Below, piece after piece: positions 1 through 11,129 of a DNA stretch of 64,000 nt. The position numbers and the translations under genes are program-made. Below the pieces are notes generated by a model. The model was given only the letters and a program-made list of their open reading frames with translations, did no database searches and was not told the DNA's origin. Origin of the DNA: Lepidurus packardi (lineage: Eukaryota > Arthropoda > Branchiopoda > Notostraca > Triopsidae); the NCBI GenBank assembly GCA_023053545.1, contig JAKZAN010000004.1:3038001-3102000 (forward strand). Reading direction: 5' to 3'. Position 1 is the first letter of the stretch; each line of letters begins with the position of its first letter.

Positions 1-1012
1 CAAATGTGTGAGCACTGGGGCATAGAAGTTGAACGATGCCGTAGGAAGAAAAAACAAATGCCTGGGGAGAAAGCTAATGATGAGGGACTAGCTGCACAGG
101 AAGAGATACTGAGAATCATCAAGGAAACGGTTGAGCGTACTTGTGCTGAGATTGACGAAAGATTCACTCATCTACATCAACTGAGACTCAAAATTAAGAT
201 TTCTCTTAGACGTTAGCGGATTAATTGATTTAAATGCAGTTCCTAGCATTGATGCCCAAGATAGGTTAAGAAAAAGTTGTGTAAACCTTGGCCAGGTGTA
301 TAGCAGTGTTGTTGAAAGACTCCAAGTTTATGAAGAAATACTCGACTGCCGGAGGCTTTTGAAAAACCGCGCAAATGTTCAAATATTGAATCCACAGCAG
401 CTTCTTTTGTTTATAGTTCAGTACGGTGATGAAAAGTTTTCCCAAATTTACTGGTTGCTATGCAGATCATTCTTATGGAGAATTTCGGAGAGAATAAGAG
501 GGTCCCTGCGTTGTGATTAGGGGAGAACTTGAGGAATAGGGTGGATGAGAGCACTTACCTGTCCAGAGGAGTTTGGTAGACTTGTTGTTACTATCAGAAT
601 GCTTTCTTTAAGACTACACATTTACAAGGGAAAGAACGAGTTTATATACACGAGTGAAAGGAAACTGGATAGAAGAGTAAATGAACATTCAATGAGAAAT
701 TAACAAAAATAAGTGGATTAAGCATATTTCTAGTGAAGGTTAAGGCGAAAGGGAAAGGTCAAAAAGGAAGGGGAAGACTTTAAAATATACACGAAGGAAT
801 TTTACACAATTCTTACAATCTCTATTTCTGTTGCCAGCTGCGAAATATCTTTCAGCAAGCTCAAATTAATCCTTTCGTACCTGAGAGCATCAAGGGGGAA
901 GAGAGACTTTCGGTTTTGGCTTTACTAAGTATTGAACGGGAAGAAACGGAGGCCTTGGAGGCATTTCGATGCGATTATTGACAAGTTTGCTTCAGAATAA
1001 GCAAGAAAAATA
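1..1012 (+). pseudogene. hAT-family transposase relic (ZMYM1/TTF-like type)
   Basis: Coding-like sequence runs through several frames. Positions 4-200 read like the basic N-terminal segment KKKQMPGEKANDEGL seen in ZMYM1/TTF-type hAT-derived proteins. After a frame change, about 200-450 reads on with FLLDVSGLIDLNAVPSID and a helical stretch. The end (about 815-1010) matches the hAT C-terminal dimerisation region: VASCEISFSKLKLILSYLR, a frameshift, ERLSVLALLSIERE, another shift and stop, then FDAIIDKFASE and ARKI. At least three frame changes and an in-frame stop show it is dead. The 5' end lies outside the window. Family resemblance is from memory of the hAT dimerisation motif; exact subfamily is uncertain. 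Confidence 0.75.
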
Positions 1013-1032
1013 ACATTGCAGGAATGATTCTC

Positions 1033-2190
1033 TTATACCCAGGCTAGACGGGACGATTTAATGATAATCAACTCCGACTACCTGAGTTAAACATGTTTAA
1101 GTGAGTCGTCTAGAAACAACAACATTAACGCTAATGATAATCAACTGTTAATGAAGGTTCTGATTTAATGAAGTTGGCACAAGTACATTAACTATGACCA
1201 ACATTAGCTAATGCCTAATTAAAGCCCCGTCTAGACAGCTTACCTGATTAAGTTAGGACTAGGATGACAAAATAGCATTTCTTAGCTTCATAAAACGTTT
1301 TTCTCATATAAATCTAAAAAAAAAACAATACGAATAAAAACCGGAATCAGTCTCTTTTCTAGTGTAGGCCTTAACTGATCGCGAATGCACGCAAATAATG
1401 TTGTGAAAAAAAATCATCCAGCGTGACAAACTTCGTAAAGTATGTAGGGTACAGTACTTCTTCCAATTCCGAAAAGATGTCCGACAACGCGTAGTTCTGC
1501 TGCTGATGCAAGCGAAAAAACAGCAACAGCTACTCTCTTTATAACCGGAATAGGTCTTCTCATAATCGTTGTGTTTTTTTTCAGTACAGGGCGTAGCCGG
1601 TCGCAAAGGTACGTAAATAAGGCTCTTGAGGTACGGAAATTTTGTCGGAATGTAACTTCTGACATTGTTGGCACAATCTTGAGCCACCACTCTCCAGAAG
1701 AAACGAGCGATTGTGGCCTAGGTACTAGGAAAGATGGTTATAACAAACTATTTTTCTGAATGTACTACTTATCTCTTTACCTTTACAAATCAGGAGACTG
1801 CTTATTAATGAAAGTATAGCTTTTAATTGCTTGTCTCTCCTATTTCTCGCTAATCTTTTGCGCAAGATAAGCAGCTGGACTAGAATTAAAGTTTCTCCAA
1901 GAAAACTTGGAAAAACAACTTCACTTAAAGGTGTAAGCGGAAACACGTCCATCGTTTACGGTTCAAAATACTTTCTGATAGGAAAGCGACATGAAAAATA
2001 CTTTTTGACAGAAAAGTGTTTATGTGAAGGTAAAATATGTGAAGGTGTAGCCTTAAGCATAGGATTACGCTCAATGAAAGTGCCCTTTCAGTTTGTCGTC
2101 TGGACACTCAACAACTATTCCCCGTTCTGGGACGACTTGATCAACATTAAAAGTTAATGATAATTAGCGTCCCGTCAAGCCTAGGTATTA
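1033..2190 (-). mobile_element. PIF/Harbinger-like DNA transposon relic with TIRs and TTA target-site duplication
   Basis: The left end, TACCCAGGCTAGACGGGACG at 1036-1055, matches the inverted right end, TACCTAGGCTTGACGGGACG (2168-2187), at 18 of 20 positions. The copies are flanked by the same trinucleotide TTA at 1033-1035 and 2188-2190, the TWA-type duplication typical of PIF/Harbinger. The body of about 1.15 kb is too short for an autonomous element, which needs a full transposase plus a Myb-like gene. It holds only an N-terminal transposase piece on the minus strand. Subterminal copies of TAATGATAATCAACT add structure at the left end. Confidence 0.82.
1414..1700 (-). pseudogene. HARBI1-like transposase fragment
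   Basis: The minus-strand reading frame starts with WWLKIVPTMSEVTFRQNFR, continues through LFTYLCDRLRPVLKK and RRPIPVIKRVAVAVFSLAS, and ends with GHLFGIGRSTVPYILYEVC. This order is the N-terminal part of HARBI1-like nucleases (F.mS...F..LC..L.p.l.k, rRPI.v..RVAiaL..LAtg.e.r.i...FGvG.sTv). A stop follows directly, and none of the DDE catalytic core is present. It lies inside the TIR-bounded element and is almost certainly inactive. Confidence 0.75.
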
Positions 2191-2959
2191 CCTTTGAAAC
2201 GTTCGGTAATTATACTAAGCTAGAAGTTTTAAAAGCCATATGCAACATCTACAGTCTTAGGTATTTTTCGTAACGTTTTATTTGTACTGTAAAAGAATCC
2301 ACAAAGAGTCGTTCATTTCAATGATTTCACTTGCGAAGATACAACGACTAATACTGGAAAGAATGTTTATTGTTATCGCACTTGAATGACTTCATCGTGA
2401 ATAAAGAGTCAGATCTCTCGCAAAAAATTTATTAGCAATTCATGTTTACTTCGATCTTCTTATCTTTTTCTTTTCGTCCTTTCTCTATGGAAACAGCAAA
2501 CATTGATGGTTTTTCCGAAGTTCTGAGTGTGTGTTCGTCCCTTCTCCCATTACGGACGCTATAGCGTGTTTCCAAAGGTTCACCTCAGCAATAAACACGA
2601 ATTGCAAACCTGATTGCTTTAACCATGGGAAACCGTCAATTTTTTCGCATGTTTTTTGTTGACTTTGTTGAATAGTTATACAACAATTAATTAATGTAAT
2701 TTAAAAAAGTACTTTGTCTGACAGTGACAGCTGTTTGTTGTTGTAATTTTATATTTTGGTTTATTTTTTATGTTCTACAAGTTTTGGACATTGTTAACTT
2801 CGTAGGTAATGTGGTCTGAAATGATTAGCATATTGCTCTATTAGCATATCAATTAGTTAGTGGGATAAGAAGAGGAGGTGGTCTCCTGCTTCTTGAAAAT
2901 GTAGAATACTACTACGTATAAAGGTAAGGAGAGGGATGGTAATTATAGTTACGGATGCT
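2191..2959. other. Intergenic; 3' flank of TMEM45 copy A, shared with copy C
   Basis: No coding sequence is recognised. From about 2285 onward it belongs to a duplicated block: about 2285-2357 is repeated at 5362-5440, and about 2357-2959 is repeated at 7171-7779. It therefore includes the downstream flank (minus-strand sense) of the TMEM45 gene in both copies. Confidence 0.7.
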
Positions 2960-4045
2960 TTAATGGAGCTTTGTCTCAGGCTCAAACTCGGTACACTCAG
3001 CTATGCAATCTAAACTGGGCAAGTTGGGATTCATTCCAAAACATGCAACCTGGTTTCGTACGCGTCGTTTCGTAAGGAATACTAAGGCGTACAAGCAAAC
3101 AATTCCACCTACATAGTGCAGCGTATAAATGCCCGATAAAAAGCTCAAGTCGTTATGGTCATTTTCGTCGTAGGGAATGATTCCTGACGGTGGGAATAGC
3201 GTAAAACCGAGCTGAACTAGCCAAGATCCTTCAATGAATATAATCACGCCTCGAAGTAGTGCAGGAATTACTGATTCGTTGCAGAAAATCTCGAGTAGGA
3301 GTGCAATGGCTACAGCTTGATCTAACGGCAGAAGGAAACTGTGCATCTACAAAGAGAAATCAAGGTTTACTAGCAAGTACTGCTGCGAACGTGTCAAAAG
3401 ACCATACCATGTTCTCAAGAATGCCTTTACCATGCTTGTGATTCGCAAAAGTCCAATACTTCATGTACAAAGCGAATGATAGGGCCAGATGATCCATGAA
3501 TTTTGGGAGCACTCGTGGATAATAATGCATAATCAAATCTGTAACCCCGCTGAAAAGGAAAAAGGTCTGAACCATAACGTGTTGGAGTGCCCATCCCGGT
3601 AAAAGTCCTGGACCAGCTACCACGCCACTGATGAATTCACCTACAAATAGCTGTAACAATGAATTTCGAAGAATGCGATCAACGTCTTTTTAAATTAAGT
3701 TCAGAAATGTGGTAAATTTCGAAGACCTGCTCCCACTGTCAATGCCCAGCCGAACTTTAGCCAGGCTTCTACAGGAGCCTGCGGTGAGACGCAAGGGAAC
3801 GGGTACGTCACAGTATTCCGGTACTTGTACAGAGGATGTTGTAGCTGTTTGCATAGAAAGTACCTGCAGAATTTCAATAGAAGCAAAGCATAAAAAATCT
3901 TGAATCTTCGGATTATGCATCCTCTGCACCCAAGTAAAAAATGTGAAAAAAACATCACGTACCTCTTCAAAGCAGAGTACATCCACCATGTGCCAATCAG
4001 CATAAGTATCACCCCATTCGCAACGTGTCCGATAAGGTCACCCAT
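2285..4045. repeat. Segmental duplication, copy 1 (flank plus TMEM45 gene A)
   Basis: This block is duplicated in the same orientation as a split second copy at 5362-5440 and 7171-8849. Similarity is very high in the exons and remains clear in introns and 3' flank (for example the stretch at 2440-2640 against 7250-7455), which points to a recent duplication. The second copy is interrupted by about 1.7 kb of unrelated sequence that carries a glycine-rich gene. Confidence 0.75.
2960..4045 (-). CDS. TMEM45-like (DUF716) multipass membrane protein, copy A
   Basis: There are four coding exons on the minus strand: 4045-3963, 3863-3727, 3640-3408 and 3346-2960 (83+137+233+387 nt, 279 aa, phases 2/1/0). 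The length is that of vertebrate TMEM45A/B. The protein starts MGDLIGHVANGVILMLIGTWW and is hydrophobic throughout. Family-like features are LPGWALQHVM, MDHLALSF, NHKHGKGILENM and the late segment SWLVQLGFTLFPPSG. TMEM45 proteins are multipass membrane proteins of the endomembrane system with no firmly established molecular function. The C-terminal tail TEFEPETKLH is cytosolic-like and is shared with the paralogues. It lies in an array with a pseudogene and copy C. All splice borders are GT..AG. Confidence 0.88.
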
Positions 4046-4599
4046 AGTCTGGATGCAACTCACACTGGTGTTAACGATAACGCAGCTGCCTAACGAACTA
4101 ACTATCCTGTACGTAGTATATGTACTGTATACTGGCACTTCATTTTCCTTTTTTTTTTTATAAATATTTCTTTTTTAATGCGCCTAGGTCTTCCTGTAGT
4201 GAATTTAGTGTATACATTAAGTGTATAAAAAGAGCAGCATTTCAGAAAGAGGGAAGCGTTTCACTCGTGTTCATATCCCATCTGTGTAGGCAAAAGTGTG
4301 CGCCGACTTGACAGAAAACAATTCTAGCTAACTTGTTGGGATGTTGCTCCCAAACCCTAATTTTCCTTACTTTCCCGCTCCAAAGTCTGGAGTTTTATTT
4401 TTTTAATCCTTTACTGGTCCGCTTTAATTTCTTTTAATTTCACTTACAATAAAGAATGACACAAATGAGTTTTTGTAAGCCATGGTACATAAATTCAAGT
4501 CGTTCGTCTGGAAGTCAGTTAATGCCCTCATGCAAGGGTCCAGTTAGGCAATAAAAAGGTTTTCCTTATGTATTATTGTTATTACATTACTTGAAGTTT
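4046..4599. other. Intergenic between TMEM45 copy A and pseudogene B
   Basis: AT-rich spacer with short homopolymer runs. No gene is recognised. It includes the presumed promoter of copy A (above 4045) and the decayed region where the last exon of pseudogene B would be expected. Confidence 0.5.
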
Positions 4600-5291
4600 C
4601 GTGCATCATGGGAATTCCTAAGCTTCCGGTGTAGTTTAGCACAGCAGTTCTCAAACTATGCGCCGCGGTGCCCTGGTGCGAATGACTCTTCGATGCGTGT
4701 GATTTGAGGAAATCCCAAAGTTCATGTAAAAAGTCAACGCTAGGGCCGCATGGTCCAACTGCCTCGGTATCACTTGTGGATAGTAGCGCTTTAACAGACC
4801 TGTCACCCCACTCAAAATGAAAACACGTCAATCATGATGTGTTGGAAAGACCATGCTGGTATAAGTCCTGGCCCGAACTCCCAAAGCATTGGCGAATCCC
4901 TCTGAAAATAGTTTCAGATATTTTTCGCATTAGAATTTATTTAAATTAGACGGAAAGTAATTCACCACTAGCTTTATTTACCTAAACCTGCTATGAAGGC
5001 AATAACTGTTTTCAGCCAAGCTTCTATCGGAGTTTGTGTTGAGAAATATGGGAATAGGTACGTGGCAGTATTCCGGTACTTGTAGTTAGGGTGCTGGAGA
5101 TATTTGCATAGAAAATACTATGGAGATTTTTTGAGAAAAAAATCATCGAGATATTTGAGCTCGGATTGTATAATCCTGTGCGAGCACGCTAAAAATTCTG
5201 AAACATACCTTCTTAAAGCCGAGTACATGCACCACGTACCAAAAAACATCGCTGCTTTTCCATACTGAACGTGTCCATTAAAGTCACCCAT
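4600..5291 (-). pseudogene. TMEM45-like pseudogene, copy B
   Basis: Exon 1 (5291-5209, exactly 83 nt, MGDFNGHVQYGKAAMFFGTWC, good GT donor) is intact. Exon 2 (about 5117-4988) still reads YKYRNTATYLFPYFSTQTP in the family frame, but the base that should complete the exon 1/2 codon at its acceptor is missing, so the join is out of frame. Exon 3 (about 4910-4640) keeps recognisable pieces (GPGLIPAWSFQHIMIDVFS, GVTGLLKRYYPQVIPRQLDH) separated by a frameshift. No exon 4 equivalent of MHxFLLPLDQ is readable. It is a decayed paralogue between copies A and C. Confidence 0.78.
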
Positions 5292-6088
5292 AATTTTCTC
5301 TTCAAGCCCCACTCTTCTCCCTTACTTTATTATTGGCAAGCGAGGCTGATTGCTCCGGATCACTGTAAAAGAATCCACAAAGAGTCGTTCATTTTAATGA
5401 TTTCACTTGCGAAGATGATATCACAACGGCTAATATTGGGATCAATTCCTGGGATCCATTACGAGTTGCGCATGCGTTGGCGCTACTTATGGTGGAACAT
5501 TGAACTCATCTCCTGAACTACCTTATTGTTACTACGGAATCTTTTGTATTAACAATATCTTTGTGGCAAAATCTTTCGCAATTTTGTTTAAAGTAGCCTC
5601 GCTTGTTTCTAATCGAGCTATGTTTCAGCGATTGGATAGAAGGCGTAAACTTTTTTAGAGAGCGGTTTGGAAAAACAACACTGTGTATGTTTTATGTCAG
5701 TTGTTATTTTAGTCTGTAAAAGACGGAAACAATGTAAACCGTCCAAAAAAATTCTGTATCCAATCAATTTTCCCAAACATAGTTAACAGATTTTAAGAGT
5801 AACTAACTCCATACACTACAATACGTTCATGATGAGGGGAACCAGCTTCATTTGCTGCGCTAACACGTCCATGTCGAAGTCTCCTCGTCGAAATCACCCA
5901 AGTCCAGTAGCGTCACCTTTTTCAAACCAGAGTTGAGAGAATAGGCAAGTCCTGTTGCCATTTAGTCTCCGAACCATCCGCTAGAAAACAGATCCAGCTC
6001 AAAAACAAGAATTCCGATCATATCCACTGTTAAATTCACAGCAGTCCATTGACTTGACAGGATCTGCATATTCGGAGGAAACCGGGCT
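5292..6088. other. Intergenic; left part of the segment that splits duplication copy 2
   Basis: Positions 5362-5440 repeat the sequence at 2285-2357, after which the homology stops. From about 5441 the sequence is unrelated to the duplication. No coding region is recognised before the stop codon of the glycine-rich gene at 6089. Confidence 0.55.
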
Positions 6089-6879
6089 TTAGAGTGCCAC
6101 TGATCTTCCCAGACCTCCTCCAATATTGATTCCAGCTCCTCCACCCAAACCACCTCCAACACCTCCTCCATAGCCACCTCCAGTACCTCCTCCAAAACCA
6201 CCTCCGGAGCCGCCTCCAAAACCGCCTCCAAAACCGCCTCCAGCACCTCCTCCATGGCCACCTCCAGCACCTCCTCCATAGCCGCCTCCAGCACCACCTC
6301 CATGACCACCTCCAGCACCTCCTCCATAGCCGCCTCCAGCACCACCTCCAAGACCACCTCCAGCACCTCCTCCATAGCCGCCTCCAGCACCACCTCCAAA
6401 ACCACCTCCAGCACCTCCTCCATAGCCGCCTCCAGCACCACCTCCAGCACTTCCTCCATAGCCGCCTGCATGTCCACTTCCAGCACCTCCTCCAGTACCT
6501 ATTCCAATGCCACCTCCAGCGCCTCCTCCAAAGCCGCCCCCAATTCCTCCGCCAAGGCCTCCTCCATGATTACTTCCAAAACCCCCTCCGAAAGCTGAAT
6601 TTGAAGTGAAACCCAAGCCGCTAGCTCGTTTATGTTGGGGATGTCCGCCGTGGTTGTCGTCATATCCTTGTCCCCAGCTACCGTATCCACTATGGCCACC
6701 GCCGTAAGACGATTGGTCCCCCCAGTCTCTTTCTCCAATATAGCGAGTAGGGACAGCCAAGCCTGCAGCCGCCAAGAGGGCTAATACCAACTACCGTTTG
6801 AACAATAGTGTGAAAATTAACATCAATCCAAGCTAGTTAATTATTTTACTAAATACTTACGAGAGATAAGACTGCCATG
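6089..6879 (-). CDS. Secreted glycine-rich (GGGxGGG) protein, cuticle-like
   Basis: Two coding exons: 6879-6862 (MAVLSL) and 6790-6089, with a 71-bp intron, 239 aa. The joined N-terminus, MAVLSLLVLALLAAAGLAVP, is a classic signal peptide. The mature part opens with a Tyr/Ser/His-rich segment (YGGGHSGYGSWGQG), then a long run of GGGxGGG and AGGGYGGG repeats built from an 18- to 36-bp DNA repeat, ending GGGLGRSVAL. Such proteins are common in arthropod cuticle, silk-like matrices and antimicrobial secretions; which applies is not shown by sequence. A TATA box lies about 65 bp upstream of the start codon. It sits in a segment that interrupts the TMEM45 duplication. Confidence 0.85.
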
Positions 6880-7779
6880 GTTCAAGTCAAATACATCAAG
6901 TCACAAGCTGAAGAGCGTGTGGTCATGTAACGTGCTAGAGACCGCTTTTATATCGTCAAAACCTCTCCAATGTCCTTCAGCAGTTTATATTATCTACGTG
7001 CAAAAATGAAGTGTCGTGTGCAGTTTAAGATGATTATGTGGTTATTCCCTATCACGACTTGCAAATATTGGACAACATAGGTGAAACGTTTAGTAGTTGT
7101 CTTCACCATTTACATCCCTCAGAAATGGTATCAGGCTGGATGGTTCCCTATATTTTTATATGCACAACTCGGGAAAGAACGTTTATTGTTATCGCACTTG
7201 AATGACGTCATCGTGAATAAATAGTCAGATCTCCAGCAAAAAATGTATTAGCAATCCATGTTTACTTCGATCTTCTTATCTTTTTCTTTTCGTCCTTTCT
7301 CTATGGAAACAGCAAACATTGATGGTTTTTCCGAAGGTCTAAGTGTGTGTTCGTCCCTTCTCCCATTACGGATGCTATAGCGTGTTTCCAAAGGTTCACC
7401 TCAGCAATAAACACGAATTGCAAACCTGATTGCTTTAACCATGGGAAACCGTCAATTTTTTTTCGCACGTTTTTTTGTTGACTTTTTTTAATAGTTATAT
7501 AACGATTAATTAATGTAATTTAAAAAACGTACTTTGTCTGACAGTGATAGCTGTTTGTTGTTGTAATTTTATAGTTTGTTTTATTTGTTATGTTCTACAA
7601 GTTTTGGACATTGTTAACTTCGTAGGTAATGTGATCTGAAATGATTAGCATATTGTTCTATTAGCATATCAATTAGTTAGTGGGATAAGAAGAGGAGGTG
7701 GTCTCTTGCTTCTTGAAAATGTAGAATACTACTACGTATATTGCTAAAGAGAGGGTTAGTAATTATAGTTACGGATGCT
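6880..7779. other. Intergenic; promoter of glycine-rich gene and 3' flank of TMEM45 copy C
   Basis: From about 7171 the sequence is the second copy of the block at 2357-2959 and forms the downstream flank of copy C. About 6955-7170 is unrelated to the duplication and holds no recognised gene. Confidence 0.6.
6944..6954 (-). promoter_or_regulatory. TATA box of the glycine-rich gene
   Basis: Minus-strand GATATAAAAGC lies about 65 bp upstream of the ATG at 6879. With transcription starting about 30 bp downstream it would leave a 5' leader of roughly 35-40 nt. Confidence 0.65.
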
Positions 7780-8849
7780 TTAATGGAACTTCGTATCAGG
7801 CTCAAACTCGGTACACTCAACTATGCAATCTAAACTGGGCAAGTTGGGATTCATTCCAAAACATGCAACCTGGTTTCGTACGCGTCGTTTCGTAAGGAAT
7901 ACTAAGGCATACAAGTAAACAATTCCACCTAAATAGTGCAGCGTATAAATGCCCGATAAAAAGCTCAAGTCGTTATGGTCATTTTCGTCGTAGGGAATGA
8001 TTCCCGACAGTGGGAATAGCGTAAACCCGATCTGGACAAGCCAAGTTCCAGCAATGAATGTAATCACGCCTCGAAATAGTGCAGGGATTACTGATTCGTT
8101 GTAGAAAATCTCGAGTAGAAGTGCAATGGCTCCAGCTTGATCTAACGGCAGAAGGAAACCGTGCATCTAGAGAGAGAAATCAAGGTTAACTAGCAAGTAC
8201 TGCTGCGAACGTGTCAAAAGACCATACCGTATTCTCAAGAATGCCTTTCCCATGCTTGTGATCCGCAAAAATCCAATACTTCATGTACGAAGTGAATGAT
8301 AGGGCCAGATGATCCATGAATTTTGGGAGCACTCGTGGATAATAATGCATAATCAAATCTGTAACCCCGCTTAAAAGGAAAAACGTCTGAACCATGACGT
8401 GCTGGAGTGCCCATCCCGGTAAAAGTCCTGGACCAGCTGCCACACCACTGATAAATTCACCTACAAATAACTGTAACAATGAATTTCGAAGAATTTGATC
8501 AACGTCTTTTTAAATTAAGTTCAGAAATGTGGTAAATTTCGAAGACCTGCTCCCCCTATCAATGCCCAGCCGAACTTCAGCCAGGCTTCTACAGGGGCCT
8601 GCGGTGAGACGCAAGGGAACGGGTACGTCACAGTATTCCGGTACTTGTACAGAGGATGTTGTAGCTGTTTGCATAGAAAGTACCTGCAGAAGTTCAATAG
8701 AAGTAAGGCATAAAAATCTTCGGATTGCTTGATCTTTCTATCCGAAGATAAGAACTGAAAACGTACCTTCGTAAAGCAGAGTACATCCACCAGGTACCAA
8801 TCAGCATTAGTAGAGTGCCATTCAAAGCATGTCCAAGGAGGTCACCCAT
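7171..8849. repeat. Segmental duplication, copy 2 (main part, TMEM45 gene C)
   Basis: This is a direct repeat of about 2357-4045. The small remaining piece of the same unit lies at 5362-5440, separated by about 1.7 kb that is absent from copy 1. Confidence 0.75.
7780..8849 (-). CDS. TMEM45-like (DUF716) multipass membrane protein, copy C
   Basis: Four coding exons on the minus strand: 8849-8767, 8683-8547, 8460-8228 and 8166-7780, identical in length and phase to copy A (279 aa). It begins MGDLLGHALNGTLLMLIGTWW. Compared with copy A there are only scattered substitutions, including GILENT for GILENM at the end of exon 3, and all splice sites are intact. The conservation of frame and splice sites in both copies suggests that both are functional. 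Role in the cell is unknown beyond the family's endomembrane location. Confidence 0.88.
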
Positions 8850-9141
8850 GGATCTTCTTTCTTGTAGTCACTCACTTACTTCCTTGATGTGAGCTTTCTA
8901 TTACAAACTGACAGTACCGTTTAAACCGTTCCTAGTATATTTAACCAAGTCGGAGGAGAGAATGAAGCATTCAAATGAAATGCTTACACGTTATAAAGAA
9001 ACAGGCTAGTCTTAAAAACGCATTTATTAATTGTTGTTTATTTGTTTTTATTAATTTTTGCATTCATGTGTTTATGCAACACTTACATATAATTAATTTA
9101 CCTCACTAGCAAGAAATTCTAACAAACTACTTCCTTTTGTT

Positions 9142-9197
9142 GCCCGGCTGCAAATTACCCAGCTGCGAATTACCCAGCTGCGAATTACCCAGCTGCA
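9142..9197. repeat. 15-bp tandem repeat with CAGCTG motif
   Basis: Three adjacent units of the form C(A/G)AATTACCCAGCTG follow a partial unit. Each carries the palindrome CAGCTG, an E-box sequence; whether that matters is unknown. Confidence 0.8.
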
Positions 9198-10260
9198 AGA
9201 TAAGAGTTAGTACATCAAATAATAAAAACAAATAAAACTATTGTGTTAACCTTCCAACGGTGGCAATATGTTCCTTATTTTTTTACCTGTAACGAGATCT
9301 TGAAAAAATACGTACATAATTCACCAAAGTACGTACATAATTCAACATTCTCAATGTAAGTTAATCAGCTTCACTGATTCACTTCACTGGCACTTACAAC
9401 GAGAAGGATTTGTAACGAGGAAGCGTTTTAAAAGTTACCGCATTAAATCCAATTTATTTCATGTATGCAAGTCTCAAGGTGAGTTCGAGTTAACTGAGTG
9501 AAAGCATATAAGTAATTCAGTGGATACGCATTCGCAGGGTACGTGGCAGGATTACGATACCATCACCATTTTCCCCGTGTTTTAGCTGTAACATACGCTC
9601 ACAAGCGGCACAGTGTAATGACTGTTTTCGTATACATCGAGTTGTTTGCTGAAGAAAAGAATCTCGATAATGGTAGACTCTTAGAAATTTAGCTACAATC
9701 TTCCGCCGGAAATCCAAGATTTCAAGCTGGTTCTACACGCAGGCTGCAGCCCCCGGTTCGGCAATATTTTGTCTCGCGAGATGCAATACAGTAACCGACG
9801 TTTAGAGTACCATGTTCTCGAGAGAACACACGGCATGACCGTATCTTCTCCCAAATTCACACTGTTTCGCACAGTCCGAATAATGCCACGCGTATGGCTG
9901 TCCGGTTGTCAAGGAAACGTAAACTGTCGAACTTTTCAAACTGTGCCAGATGCCAATATATTGTGTATTCCGTATCACTTTCACCAAAAGTAAGGATTCA
10001 CCACGAATTGACTCCGATATTTTTCCGTAACCAACTACAACTCAATTGAAAACCTTTTCTAACATATAACAAAACCAAGTCAGTACAAACTGAGGACGAA
10101 CTTCAGTCCGGAACACACACCAAGTGTGTCCTTAAACCGTATACCCTAATACTAGATAATCTGTCCCCAATTGCGTGCAGCAATCTACCCTTCATTAGAC
10201 CAAGCGTTTACTCCCAGTCCCGCTCACAGCGACGTAGGGAGCGGAAAAGGGCCAATTGAA

Positions 10261-10338
10261 CGTTGATCGTTATCTTTCTAACTCAGAAAGAACACTTATC
10301 TCGTTGACCATTATCTTGCTAACTCAGAAAGAACACTT
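10261..10338. repeat. 37-bp direct repeat, two copies
   Basis: 10261-10297 and 10302-10338 differ at three positions and share CTAACTCAGAAAGAACACTT. Confidence 0.85.
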
Positions 10339-10828
10339 CCCCCGAAAATTGACTCATCGCAGTGAGTCACTGACGAGTCTTTGGATATGCGTATGGCAGA
10401 TCCACTAAGCCACAGAAGTGTGGAGTGACGTGTTTTTGTTTTTTTGTACTTGATAACACATTTCCAATGTTGTTACAAATATTTAGTAAATTCCGCACCT
10501 TGAAGAACGTGAAAATAAAGGTATGGTTTTAGAAATTTTGACACTCTTTGACACAAAAATTGCCATTGCTGTGGCCAAATCTACGACTGCGCCACCCTTT
10601 ACTCCGCACGCACCGCAGCATAGCCATGCCCTATCTATAGTATATATGATCTAAGGGTGCACCGTAGCCTTAACTCCTGACATACCTATTTCTTCTGGTT
10701 CTCCTGATTCCCACAGAAGGCTAAGTAGCAACCTCCAAGTAGCAGAGTATCAGCTTAGCAGATTAAAGTTTAACAAATCCTGTCAGCTTAGCAAATCTTG
10801 CTTAGCAAATATCAAGCTCAGCAAATAT

Positions 10829-10922
10829 ACTAGGTTTTTTGCGTATCTGATAGCATGAATTCCTCTAACACGAAAAAATATTTCGATCCCTTCGATTTCG
10901 TGTTAAACGCTTTTTACTGTAA
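10829..10922 (-). repeat. Dispersed pogo/Tigger-like terminal fragment, copy 1
   Basis: On the minus strand it begins TACAGTAAAAAGCGTTTAAC next to a TA dinucleotide. It contains the inverted arms TAACACGAAA and TTTCGTGTTA around a loop of about 20 nt. Related copies occur at 23971-24068 and 29459-29556 in the same orientation. The CAGT start after TA and the snap-back arms resemble ends of Tc1/mariner-pogo elements; the family call is inference. Confidence 0.6.
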
Positions 10923-11129
10923 ATATAAAAATTCGTAAATAGGTGCTTAAAACTTAGGGATTTTTGGCCTAAAAGGGGAGCAAATATCTTATTATGGTTA
11001 GGGAGAAGTCGAGATAAGAAAGAAGATTTCACGGAAACATAAACCTACATTCAATTAACTGCAACATAAAGTAGATTGAAGGTGATTAACTTGGAAACAT
11101 TCACAGGGGAACTGTTAACCATTAACTTT

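Noticed and set aside
6254..6598. Plus-strand Ser/Thr/Ala repeat open frame
   Set aside because: It is the antisense shadow of the GGGxGGG repeats, with no start context, signal peptide or splice context. The same applies to the plus-strand frame at 44253-44660.
9517..9717. 66-aa basic minus-strand frame in the gene-poor interval
   Set aside because: No recognised family, splice context or conserved neighbour; length is within chance expectation.
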